NCBI GenBank assembly: GCA_022563655.1
Contig: JADFMW010000115.1
Location: forward strand, 1-8,684
Reading direction: 5' to 3'
Origin: Pseudomonadota bacterium
Lineage (GTDB): Bacteria; Pseudomonadota; Alphaproteobacteria; JAAXGF01
DNA: 8,684 nucleotides
Part shown: one piece after another, positions 1 to 6,695 of the stretch
Layout: each line of letters starts with the position of its first letter
Numbering within the stretch: the stretch's first letter is position 1
Program-made: the position numbers and the translations under genes
Notes under the pieces: generated by a model
What the model was told of the DNA's origin: nothing
What the model saw: only the letters and a program-made list of their open reading frames with translations
Databases searched by the model: none

Positions 1-1122
1 CGCGGCCTTCGCGCGCGCCAGCGTATCGGGCGTAATCACCGCCCCGGCGTTGTCCTCGCTGCCGTCGATGCCGTCGGTGTCGCAGGCGATGGCGTGGATG
101 CCGGGCGCGCCGTCGAGCGCGATCGCCAGCGACAGCAGGTACTCGGCGTTGCGCCCGCCGCGTCCCCGGCCGCGGACCGTCACCGTCGTCTCCCCGCCCG
201 AGAGAATCGCGCAAGGAGCGTTGGCCCGGCGGGCGATCACCGCGTGCTCGCGCCCCAGCACCCGCGCCTCGCCTTCGAGGCTGTCGCCGAGGATGCGCGG
301 CGCGAACCCCGCCTCCCGCGCGCATGCGGCGGCGGCCTCGAGCGACGCTTGCGGCGTGGCGATCAGCCGCGCCTCGCACCGCGCCAGGCGGGGATCCCCC
401 GGCTTCGGCGTTTCGTCCCGCTCGTCCCGCAGCCGCGCCGCCACCGGGGCCGGCGGGTCGATGCCGTATCTGGCGAGGACGGCGCGGGCGTCGGCGAAGC
501 GCGTCGGGTCGGCGACCGTGGGACCCGAGGCGATCACCGACGGATCGTCGCCGGGAACGTCGGAGATGAGAAGCGCGACGACGCGCGCCGGCGCCGCCGC
601 CGCGGCAAGCCGCCCTCCCTTGACCGCCGAGAGGTGCTTGCGCACGCAGTTGATCTCGCTGATCGTCGCCCCGGCGCGCAGCAGCGCGCGGTTGACCTCC
701 TGCTTGTGCTCGAGCGTCACGCCCTCGGCGGGGAGCGCCAGCAGCGCCGAGCCGCCGCCCGAGATCAGGCACAGCACGAGGTCGTCCTCGCCCAGCGGCG
801 CGACCAGATCGAGGATGCGCCGGGCGGCCTCGCGGCCGGCGCGGTCGGGCACCGGGTGCGCCGCCTCGACGACCTCGATGCCGCGGGTCGGAACGGCGTG
901 GCCGTAACGGGTCACGACCAGGCCGCCGGGATCGCCCGGCCAGTGGTCTTCGACCGCCCGCGCCATCGTCGCCGCCGCCTTGCCGGCGCCGACCACGATC
1001 GTGCGCCCGCGCGGCGGGTCGGGGAGATGCGGCGGCAGGCATTGCGCCGGCGCCGCCGCCGCGACCGCGGCGTCGAACAGGTCACGCAACAGGACGCGTG
1101 GATCGGATGCTGGTGGCGCCAT
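1..1122 (-). CDS. ttuD: glycerate 2-kinase, MOFRL/TtuD type (partial, C-terminus off the left edge)
   Basis: Phosphorylates D-glycerate to 2-phosphoglycerate in the cytoplasm, at the end of glyoxylate/tartronate or serine-cycle routes. The frame is open for 374 codons from the window edge to an ATG at 1122. It is absent from simple stop-bounded lists because its stop lies outside the window. Visible motifs, in order: GAGKAA (residues 45-50, with Lys48), SGGGSALL (122-129), NCVRKHLSAVKGGRLA (159-174), then the MOFRL-domain stretch beginning GGETTVTV near residue 308 and continuing to GGRNAEY, and CDTDGIDG near 346. These are hallmarks of the type-2 glycerate kinase family (N-terminal DUF4147 plus C-terminal MOFRL). 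About 40-50 residues should be missing. An in-frame TAA at 1141-1143 makes ATG 1122 the first possible ATG; no clear Shine-Dalgarno precedes it. The gene is divergent from the amidohydrolase at 1218. Older annotations call this family hydroxypyruvate reductase; the motifs favour kinase. The symbol is by family (also called gckA). Confidence 0.93.
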   Translation of the reverse strand, partial: MAPPASDPRVLLRDLFDAAVAAAAPAQCLPPHLPDPPRGRTIVVGAGKAAATMARAVEDHWPGDPGGLVVTRYGHAVPTRGIEVVEAAHPVPDRAGREAARRILDLVAPLGEDDLVLCLISGGGSALLALPAEGVTLEHKQEVNRALLRAGATISEINCVRKHLSAVKGGRLAAAAAPARVVALLISDVPGDDPSVIASGPTVADPTRFADARAVLARYGIDPPAPVAARLRDERDETPKPGDPRLARCEARLIATPQASLEAAAACAREAGFAPRILGDSLEGEARVLGREHAVIARRANAPCAILSGGETTVTVRGRGRGGRNAEYLLSLAIALDGAPGIHAIACDTDGIDGSEDNAGAVITPDTLARAKAA

Positions 1123-1175
1123 GGGATGTTCGTCAAGATCTTAAAGCGGTTCAAGCCGGCCGGCCACGCGGCGAC

Positions 1176-1196
1176 CGGGCGGGTTTTCCCCGCCCG
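1176..1196. promoter_or_regulatory. GC-rich inverted repeat in the divergent promoter region (candidate operator)
   Basis: CGGGCGGG (1176-1183) and CCCGCCCG (1189-1196) form a perfect 8-bp inverted repeat around a 5-nt TTTTC centre. It lies between the divergent glycerate kinase and amidohydrolase genes. It covers the place where the -35 box would fall for the -10 element at 1206-1211. Position and symmetry fit a repressor site or a DNA/RNA hairpin. It is not followed by a T-run, so a terminator is unlikely. Its role is inferred only. Confidence 0.4.
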
Positions 1197-1217
1197 CATT
1201 TTCGCTATAGTCGCCGC
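1184..1217 (+). promoter_or_regulatory. candidate promoter giving a leaderless mRNA for the amidohydrolase operon
   Basis: A good -10 hexamer, TATAGT, lies at 1206-1211, inside the sequence GCTATAGTCGCCGC that runs up to the ATG at 1218. Transcription normally starts 6-7 nt after the -10, which would put +1 at or within a base or two of the start codon. There is no room for a Shine-Dalgarno and none is seen. The -35 is weak (TTTTCC at 1184-1189, 16-bp spacer). Leaderless starts are known in alphaproteobacteria such as Caulobacter. The -10 is seen in the sequence; the leaderless start is inferred. Confidence 0.5.
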
Positions 1218-2024
1218 ATGACCGCAACCGTTATCCCGCTTTCCTCCAACCGTCCGGCGCTTCTCGGCGATGGCGACCCGCCGCCCTTCGAGATCGTCAA
1301 CCCGGAAGGCCGCGCCCGGGCGGTGCTGTTCTGCGACCACGCGAGCTGGGCGGTGCCGGCGGCGCTCGACTGCCTGGGGCTCGACGAGTCGCGGTTGCGC
1401 CTGCACGTCGGCTGGGACATCGGCGCCGGCGACGTCACCCGCCGCGTCGCCGCGCTCATCGACGCGCCGGCGGTGCTGGCGGGCTACTCGCGGCTGGTGA
1501 TCGACTGCAACCGGCCGCTCGATTCGCCGGCCTCGATTCCCCGGGTGAGCGACGAGGTCGAGATCCCCGGCAACCGGGGTGTCGATGACCAGGCGGCGCG
1601 CGCCCGCGCCGACGCGTGCTTCCGGCCCTACCACGACGCCGTCGACGATATGATTACCCGGGTGGCGAGGCGGGCCGGCCCGCCGGCGGTGATCTCGATG
1701 CACAGCTTTACGCCGATGCTCGACGGCTTCGAGCGTCCGTGGCACGTCGGCATCCTGTGGGACCGCGACCCCCGGCTCGCGGCGCCGCTGATCGAGCTTC
1801 TCGCCGCCGATCCGGCGATCTGTGTCGGCGACAACGAGCCCTACTCGGGGCGGGTCCCGATCCCCTGCTCGATTCCCCACCACGCGGTGGCGCGGGACCT
1901 GCCGCACGTGACCGTCGAGATTCGCCAGGACCTCATCGACACCCACCATGGCGCCGAGGCGTGGGCCAACGTGATGGCGGCGGCGCTCATCGAGGTGCTC
2001 GCCGGCCAGGCGCCCGGGAGCTGA
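1218..2024 (+). CDS. N-formylglutamate amidohydrolase family protein (COG3931-like)
   Basis: Predicted cytoplasmic metal-dependent amidohydrolase of 268 residues, related to HutG-type N-formylglutamate deformylase (PF05013), which hydrolyses N-formyl-L-glutamate to glutamate and formate. Visible family blocks: CDHAS (39-43), HVGWDIGA (63-70), a block with Arg92, Asp96 and Asn98 (SRLVIDCNRP), SMHSFTP (160-166), then RPWHVGILW, GDNEPYSGR and EIRQDLI toward the C-terminus. His and Asp/Glu in these blocks are the likely metal and substrate ligands. The frame is open back to an ATG at 1098, but that start would add 40 residues overlapping the divergent kinase gene. ATG 1218 directly follows the -10 element and starts a protein of normal family length. 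It is the first gene of a likely operon and its stop is 1 nt before the next start. No other hut genes are nearby, so histidine degradation is not supported by context, and the true substrate may differ. Confidence 0.85.
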   Translation: MTATVIPLSSNRPALLGDGDPPPFEIVNPEGRARAVLFCDHASWAVPAALDCLGLDESRLRLHVGWDIGAGDVTRRVAALIDAPAVLAGYSRLVIDCNRPLDSPASIPRVSDEVEIPGNRGVDDQAARARADACFRPYHDAVDDMITRVARRAGPPAVISMHSFTPMLDGFERPWHVGILWDRDPRLAAPLIELLAADPAICVGDNEPYSGRVPIPCSIPHHAVARDLPHVTVEIRQDLIDTHHGAEAWANVMAAALIEVLAGQAPGS

Positions 2025-2025
2025 G

Positions 2026-3171
2026 ATGGCGATCCGCGAACCGAGCTTCACCGTGGGAATCGAGGAGGAGTACCTGCTCGTCGATCGCGAGACGCGCGAC
2101 CTCGCGCCCGATCCGCCCGCGGGCATGATGAAGGATTGCGAATCGCTGCTCGAGGGACAAGTCAGCCCCGAATTCCTGCGCGCCCAGATCGAGGTCGGCA
2201 CGCGGCCCTACAAGACCGTGCGCGAGGCGCGCGCCGACCTGGCGCATTTGCGCGCCACCGTCGCCACCTGCGGCGAGCGCTACGGCATCGCGCCGATCGC
2301 CGCCTCGACCCATCCCTTCGCCCGCTGGCAGGAGCAGCAGCACGTCGTCAAGGAACGTTACGAAGTGCTCGCCCGCGACCTGCAGGCGGTGGCGCGCCGG
2401 CTGTTGATCTGCGGCATGCACGTCCACGTCGGCATCGACGACGACGAGCTGCGCATCGACCTGATGAACCAGATGACCTATTTCCTGCCGCACCTGTTGG
2501 CGCTGAGCACCTCGTCGCCGTTCTGGGGCGGCGAGGACACCGGGCTCAAGTCGTATCGCGTCGCGGTGTTCGACGCGCTGCCCCGCACCGGCCTGCCCGA
2601 CCGCTACGACAGCTTCGCCGAATACCAGCGGATGCTCGGCCAGCTCGTCGGCGCCAAGCTGATCGAGGACGCCAGCAAGCTGTGGTGGGACCTGCGCCCG
2701 AGCGCGCGCTTCCCGACGCTCGAGATGCGTCTCGCCGACGTGTGCCCGCGCCTCGACGACGCGGCGACGATAGCGGCGCTGACCCAGTGCCTGGTGAGCC
2801 TGCTCTACCGGCTGCGCCGCGACAACCAGCGCTGGCGCATCTATCCGCGCATCCTGGTGCACGAGAACCGCTGGCGCGCGCAGCGCTATGGCATCGAGGG
2901 CGATCTGGTCGACTTCGGCAAGGGCGAGCTGGTGCCCTACCGCGAGCTCCTGGAAGAGTTGATCGGGCTGGTGCGCGAGGACGCCGAGCGGCTCGGGTGC
3001 ACGGCCGAGGTCGAGCACGCGCGCGCCATCGTCGCCGGCGGCACCGGCGCCGAACGCCAGCTTCGCGCCTACGCCGCCGCGCGCGCCGCCGGGGCCGATG
3101 ACCGCGAGGCGCTCGTCGCCGTCGTCGACCTGTTGATCGCGGACACCGTGAGCGGTCTCGACGCCGGCTGA
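2026..3171 (+). CDS. YbdK-type carboxylate-amine ligase (glutamate-cysteine ligase GCS2 family)
   Basis: ATP-dependent ligase of 381 residues joining a carboxylate to an amine, of the GCS2 family (PF04107) that includes E. coli YbdK, which has weak gamma-glutamylcysteine synthetase activity. Motifs: GIEEEY (11-16, ATP/metal-binding glutamates), QIEVGTRP (54-61), AASTHPF (92-98), CGMHVHVGI (129-137), and further on a block with WWDLRPSARFPTLEMRLAD that shapes the active site. Length and motif order are typical. ATG 2026 is preceded by GGGAG at 2016-2020 and lies 1 nt after the upstream TGA, so translation of the two genes is probably coupled. The natural substrate of the YbdK group is poorly known. 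Pairing with an amidohydrolase hints that both handle a glutamyl- or acyl-amide metabolite (inference). It is unlikely to be the main glutathione enzyme. Confidence 0.88.
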   Translation: MAIREPSFTVGIEEEYLLVDRETRDLAPDPPAGMMKDCESLLEGQVSPEFLRAQIEVGTRPYKTVREARADLAHLRATVATCGERYGIAPIAASTHPFARWQEQQHVVKERYEVLARDLQAVARRLLICGMHVHVGIDDDELRIDLMNQMTYFLPHLLALSTSSPFWGGEDTGLKSYRVAVFDALPRTGLPDRYDSFAEYQRMLGQLVGAKLIEDASKLWWDLRPSARFPTLEMRLADVCPRLDDAATIAALTQCLVSLLYRLRRDNQRWRIYPRILVHENRWRAQRYGIEGDLVDFGKGELVPYRELLEELIGLVREDAERLGCTAEVEHARAIVAGGTGAERQLRAYAAARAAGADDREALVAVVDLLIADTVSGLDAG

Positions 3172-3240
3172 GCGGCGCTGGACCCGGCGGCGCCGGCGCA
3201 CCATGTTAGCCGCCAACCGAGGCAATCGCGAGGACGAGCC

Positions 3241-3573
3241 ATGGACGACAGGATTCGCACCGAAATCGAGGCCGCCGTGTTCCGCCGGCTGGTCCACCAC
3301 TTCCGCGAACGGACCGACGTGCAGAACATCGACCTCATGAACCTCTCAGGCTTCTGCCGCAACTGTCTTTCCAAGTGGTACAAGGCGGCGGCCCACGAGC
3401 GCGGCTTCGAGGTCGGCTACGACGAGACGCGCGAGTTGGTCTACGGCATGCCGTACGGCGAGTGGAAGGCGAAGCACCAGACCGAGGCGTCGGCCGGGAC
3501 GGTCCAGGCATACAAGGAGTCCATCGCCGCCCACGGCGAGGCCGGCGCGCGCTGGTTCTCGAAGGAAGTCTAG
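3241..3573 (+). CDS. DUF1244 family small protein with CxxC motif
   Basis: Small, soluble, probably cytoplasmic protein of 110 residues with no signal peptide or membrane segment. The core (about residues 8-80) carries the highly conserved DUF1244 (PF06844) signature: ERTDVQNIDLMNLSGFCRNC, then LSKWY, with Cys39 and Cys42 as a CxxC pair, followed by a YGMPYGEWKAKHQ block near 75-88. Family members are known structurally as small helical proteins from alphaproteobacteria, but no biochemical function is established. The Cys pair and nearby His/Asp suggest metal binding or redox (inference). ATG 3241 is preceded by GAGGACG a few bases upstream. It follows the ligase by 69 nt on the same strand and probably belongs to the same transcript. 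The C-terminal ~20 residues beyond the core are alanine-rich and less characteristic. Confidence 0.85.
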   Translation: MDDRIRTEIEAAVFRRLVHHFRERTDVQNIDLMNLSGFCRNCLSKWYKAAAHERGFEVGYDETRELVYGMPYGEWKAKHQTEASAGTVQAYKESIAAHGEAGARWFSKEV

Positions 3574-3586
3574 GGTGAACCATCCC

Positions 3587-3680
3587 TCCTCGCCCCAACC
3601 CCCTCTCCCCCTAACCCTGCCGCTGCGCGGGTCCCTCCCTCTCCCCCTTGATCAAGGGGGAGAGGGTCGGGGTGAGGGGG
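3587..3680. repeat. palindromic intergenic repeat (30-bp perfect core with imperfect outer arms)
   Basis: The centre, 3637-3666, is a perfect 30-bp palindrome: CCCTCTCCCCC, TTGATCAA, GGGGGAGAGGG. Outer arms match imperfectly: the left side near 3588-3607 (CCTCGCCCCAACC) against the complement of the right side at 3661-3680 (CCTCACCCCGACC). Elements of this form are dispersed in many proteobacterial genomes and, when mis-translated, give the familiar HPDPLPL string. That string appears here in the minus-strand frame. The repeat sits between the convergent DUF1244 and dehydrogenase genes, so its hairpin could also end transcription from both sides, although no U-tract follows. It is non-coding. 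Confidence 0.8.
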
Positions 3681-3715
3681 ATGCCCCACGAAAGGGATTT
3701 CGTTAGTTGCCGGGC

Positions 3716-6148
3716 TCACGCCCTGAGGCGGGCGTTCTCGGGGTCGTGGGGCGAGGGCTCGATCACCTCGGCCGCCCGGCGGTCGCCGAGAATCTCGATC
3801 TCGAGCGCCGTTCCGGGCGCCGCCGCCTCGGGCTCGACGTAGGCGAGCGCGAGGCTCTTCTTTACCGCATGGCCATAGGCGCCGGCGGTGGCGCGCCCGA
3901 CCAAGCGCCCATCCCGGTAGATCGGCTCGTTGCCCAGCGCGTCGGCGTCGTCGGCCTCGACCGCGAGGGTGACGAAGCGTTGCGGCACCCCGTCCCGCCG
4001 CTGCCTCACCAGCGCTTCGCGGCCGACGAACTCGCCCTTGTCGAGGCGGACGAAGCGGTCGAGACCGGCCTCGAGCGCCGAGTACTCGGTGGTCAGATCC
4101 TGCCCCCACATGCGGTACGACTTCTCGATCCTGAGCGAATCCATCGCGCGCATCCCGCACTGACCGAGGCCGAACTTCTCGCCGGCCGCCATCAGGGCAT
4201 CGAAGATCTGCAGCTGGTACTCGATGGGGTGATGCAGCTCCCAGCCGAGCTCGCCGACGAAGTTCACGCGAAGCGCGCGGACCGGGGCGAGGCCCACCGA
4301 GATGTGCCGACCCGAGAGCCACGGGAACGCCTGGTTCGAGAGATCGGCGTCGGTGATCTCGGCGAGCACGTCGCGCGCCCGCGGGCCCACCAGCACCAAG
4401 ACGCCGTGGCTCGTCGTGACGTTCTCGACGCGGACGGCGCCGTCGTCGGGAAGGCGCTTGAGCAGCAGGTCATAGTCGTAGCGCTCGGCCGCGCCCGAGC
4501 TGATCAGGTAGAAGCGCTCGGGCCCCAGCCGCGTGATCGTGAACTCGCTGCGCACGCCGCCCGAGGGCGTCAGCGCGTGGCAAAGTTTGATCCGGCCCAC
4601 GTTCCGCGGCAGGCGGTTGGCGACCATGCGATCGAGGTACGCCTCGGCGCCGGGGCCCGAGACCTCGAACTTCGAGAAGCTGGTGATGTCGATGAGCGCC
4701 GCGCGCTCGCGGGTCAGGCGGCACTCGGCGCCGACCGGCTCGAAGTACTTGCTGCGGCGAAAGCTCCAATCGTCCTTCGCCTCGACGCCCGCGGGCGCGA
4801 ACCAGTTGGGCCGCTCCCAGCCGTAGCGCTGGCCCCACACGGCGCCGAGCGCCGCCAGCCGGCCGTGGCACGGGCTGGTCTTCGCCGGCCGCGCCGCGGG
4901 CCGCTCCTCGTCGGGGTAGTGGATGACGAAGACGTGCTCGTAGGCCTCCTCGTTCTTGGCCTTGAGGTAGTGCTTGTTGGCGTAGGCGCCGAAGCGGCGC
5001 GGGTCGATGGCGAGCATGTCGATGCTCGCCTCGCCCTCGACGATCCACTCGGCGAGGTACTTGCCCGAGCCGCCGGCGGCGGTGATGCCGAAGCTGTGAC
5101 CCTCGTTGAGCCAGTAGTTCCTGAGACCCCAGGCGGGGCCGACCAGCGGGCTGCCGTCGGGCGTGTAAGGGATCGGACCGTTGATGCAGTCCTTGACGCC
5201 GACCTTGCCGAACACCGGCACGCGATTGATCGCCGCCTCGATGTGAGGCTCGAGGCGGTCGATGTCGGGCGGCAGCAGCTCGCGGCCGAACCCTTCGGGT
5301 ACGCCATCGACCGCCCACGCCTTGGCGCCCTTCTCGTAGGGGCCGAGGATCAGGCCCTGGCGCTCCTCGCGCATGTAGTACGAGGCGTCGCTTTCGCGCA
5401 GCACGGCGAGCTCCGGCAAGCCGGCCGCGTGCCTCTCCTCGAGCTCCGGCACCGGCTCGGTCACGATGTACTGGTGCTCGACCGGGATCGTCGGCACGTC
5501 GAGGCCGACCATGGCGCCGACTTGGCGCGCCCAGGCGCCGGTGGCGGAGACGACGTGCTCGCAGGCGATGTCGCCCCGATCGGTCTTGACCAGCCACTCG
5601 CCGCCCGCCGTTTGCTCGATCGCCGTAACCTCGGTCTGGCGGTAGATCTCGGCGCCGCCGTTGCGCGCCCCGATGGCCAGCGCCTGGGTGACGTCGGCCG
5701 GGGCGGCGTGGCCATCGTGCGGATGATACAGCGCCCCCACCAGGCCGTCGACGTTGCACAGCGGCCAACGCTCCTTGATCTCCTTGGGACCGATCATCTC
5801 GAACGGCACGCCGATGGTGTTCGCCGTGCCGCAGTACTTGTGGTACTCGTCCATGCGCTCGCGGTTGGTCGCGAGACGCAGGTTGCCGGTGACGTGGAAG
5901 CTCACGTTCTGGCCGGTCTCGTGCTCGAGCTTCTTGTAGAGATCGACCGAATACTTGTGGATCCGGCCGACGCTGTAGCTCATGTTGAACAGCGGCAACA
6001 GACCCGCCGCGTGCCAGGTCGAGCCCTCGGTGAGGTCGGTCTTCTCGACCAGCACCACGTCGGACCAGCCCATCTTGACGAGGTGATACAAGACGCCGCA
6101 GCCGACCACGCCGCCGCCGATCACGACCACCCGCGCGTGCGATTTCAT
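3716..6148 (-). CDS. dimethylglycine/sarcosine dehydrogenase-like FAD oxidoreductase with C-terminal GcvT domain
   Basis: Oxidatively demethylates an N-methylated glycine (dimethylglycine or sarcosine), passing the one-carbon unit to tetrahydrofolate. This is a step of glycine betaine/choline breakdown. The 810-residue length and domain order match dimethylglycine dehydrogenase: N-terminal DAO domain (about 5-365) with GGGVVG (11-16, Rossmann) and acidic Glu35; STWHAAG (43-49), where His46 aligns with the histidine that covalently binds FAD in DMGDH/SARDH; a small FAO_M segment (about 370-425); then GCV_T (about 430-690) with NFVGELGWELHHP and GMRAMDSLRIEKSYRMWG, and GCV_T_C to the end. ATG 6148 is preceded on its strand by AAGGGGGG, 4 nt away, a strong RBS. 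It is transcribed alone and divergently from dodecin. Substrate choice between dimethylglycine, sarcosine and related methylamines cannot be settled from sequence. No other betaine genes are in view. Confidence 0.9.
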   Translation of the reverse strand: MKSHARVVVIGGGVVGCGVLYHLVKMGWSDVVLVEKTDLTEGSTWHAAGLLPLFNMSYSVGRIHKYSVDLYKKLEHETGQNVSFHVTGNLRLATNRERMDEYHKYCGTANTIGVPFEMIGPKEIKERWPLCNVDGLVGALYHPHDGHAAPADVTQALAIGARNGGAEIYRQTEVTAIEQTAGGEWLVKTDRGDIACEHVVSATGAWARQVGAMVGLDVPTIPVEHQYIVTEPVPELEERHAAGLPELAVLRESDASYYMREERQGLILGPYEKGAKAWAVDGVPEGFGRELLPPDIDRLEPHIEAAINRVPVFGKVGVKDCINGPIPYTPDGSPLVGPAWGLRNYWLNEGHSFGITAAGGSGKYLAEWIVEGEASIDMLAIDPRRFGAYANKHYLKAKNEEAYEHVFVIHYPDEERPAARPAKTSPCHGRLAALGAVWGQRYGWERPNWFAPAGVEAKDDWSFRRSKYFEPVGAECRLTRERAALIDITSFSKFEVSGPGAEAYLDRMVANRLPRNVGRIKLCHALTPSGGVRSEFTITRLGPERFYLISSGAAERYDYDLLLKRLPDDGAVRVENVTTSHGVLVLVGPRARDVLAEITDADLSNQAFPWLSGRHISVGLAPVRALRVNFVGELGWELHHPIEYQLQIFDALMAAGEKFGLGQCGMRAMDSLRIEKSYRMWGQDLTTEYSALEAGLDRFVRLDKGEFVGREALVRQRRDGVPQRFVTLAVEADDADALGNEPIYRDGRLVGRATAGAYGHAVKKSLALAYVEPEAAAPGTALEIEILGDRRAAEVIEPSPHDPENARLRA

Positions 6149-6470
6149 GGCGCCCCCCTTGACCGACTCGTTCCGGCCCGACGTGACCGCAGGCTACCCG
6201 CCTCGATTTTCGTAGCAGAAGGCCGCGCGCTTCACCAGGGCGCTTTTCGCGCCCCTCGGCATCGACGAAAGAGCGCAACTCTGGCACACTCGATCGAACG
6301 GGTGAACGCCGCCGCGACAACCCGGAGAAATTCCAGGGCGACGTGTTGGCGGCATTCGCGCCGGGGGATCGCAACCACGGCGCCGGACTCCGGGCGGGGC
6401 ACCGGGCAAGCTCCTGCCCCTCCGCGGGCCGGTAAGTGGTATTCGACGACGGGAACCAGGGAGGCGAGAC
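6149..6470. other. divergent intergenic region between the dehydrogenase and dodecin genes
   Basis: 322 bases with no credible gene; short open frames here have no family features. Contents: the dehydrogenase RBS (6153-6160, minus strand); a compact hairpin GGGCGC-TTTTC-GCGCCC at 6238-6254 that would lie in the dehydrogenase leader; a weaker inverted repeat GGGCA/TGCCC at 6404-6419 upstream of dodecin; and the dodecin RBS AGGGAGG at 6458-6464. No convincing -35/-10 pair was found for either gene, and no glycine-riboswitch-like core was recognised upstream of the GcvT-containing gene. Confidence 0.6.
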
Positions 6471-6674
6471 ATGGCTGTCGCTAGCGTAATCAGGATCACC
6501 GCCGCTTCACCGCAAAGCTTCGACGCCGCTATTCAGGAAGGTCTTCGCAGGGCGAACCAAACACTGCGCGGCATAACCGGACTTCACGTGATCGAGCAGA
6601 AGGCCAAGGTCACCGACGGGAAGATCGAGGAATACCGGGCAACGATGGAGATCACCTTCGTTCTCGAGGGCTGA
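6471..6674 (+). CDS. dodecin family flavin-binding protein, Trp-less variant
   Basis: Dodecins are ~67-residue proteins that assemble as hollow dodecamers and bind riboflavin, FMN or FAD, buffering free flavin in the cytoplasm. This 67-residue protein has the family pattern: an N-terminal beta strand (VASVIRITAASPQSF), the single helix (AAIQEGLRRANQT), then GITGLHVIEQKAKV, DGKIEEYRATMEITFVLE as the antiparallel strands. The usual flavin-stacking Trp, expected just before V-x-E-Q (GAWVKEQ-like in bacterial dodecins), is His39 here. Gln43 and the second-strand pattern are kept. ATG 6471 has a strong RBS, AGGGAGG, with a 6-nt spacer. It lies between two flavoenzyme genes, divergent from one and convergent with the other (21-nt gap), so it is likely expressed on its own. 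Family assignment is firm; ligand is open. Confidence 0.9.
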   Translation: MAVASVIRITAASPQSFDAAIQEGLRRANQTLRGITGLHVIEQKAKVTDGKIEEYRATMEITFVLEG

Positions 6675-6695
6675 CGGCGAGGGCGCGCCCGCCGC

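Noticed and set aside
912..2201. A 429-codon minus-strand open frame opposite the amidohydrolase
   Set aside because: It overlaps two real genes, has no recognisable domain, and has the Arg/Ala/Asp bias of a shadow frame.
1987..3300. A 437-codon minus-strand open frame opposite the YbdK-type ligase
   Set aside because: Antisense shadow of a gene with clear GCS2 motifs; its translation shows no family features.
3570..4322. Minus-strand frame ending in a HPDPLPL string
   Set aside because: The string comes from reading the palindromic repeat at 3587-3680. The upstream part is a shadow of the dehydrogenase C-terminus.
6149..6330. Glycine riboswitch upstream of the GcvT-containing dehydrogenase
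   Set aside because: The conserved glycine aptamer core could not be recognised on the minus strand. Only a simple hairpin is present.
3707..6484. A 925-codon plus-strand open frame opposite the dehydrogenase gene
   Set aside because: It mirrors a well-defined minus-strand gene with full domain structure. Its translation is low-complexity and rich in Arg, Ala, Asp and His, as expected for an antisense shadow in GC-rich DNA.
6194..6499. A 101-codon minus-strand frame in the intergenic region before dodecin
   Set aside because: No RBS or domain. It begins inside dodecin and is rich in Arg, Pro and Gly; it looks like chance.
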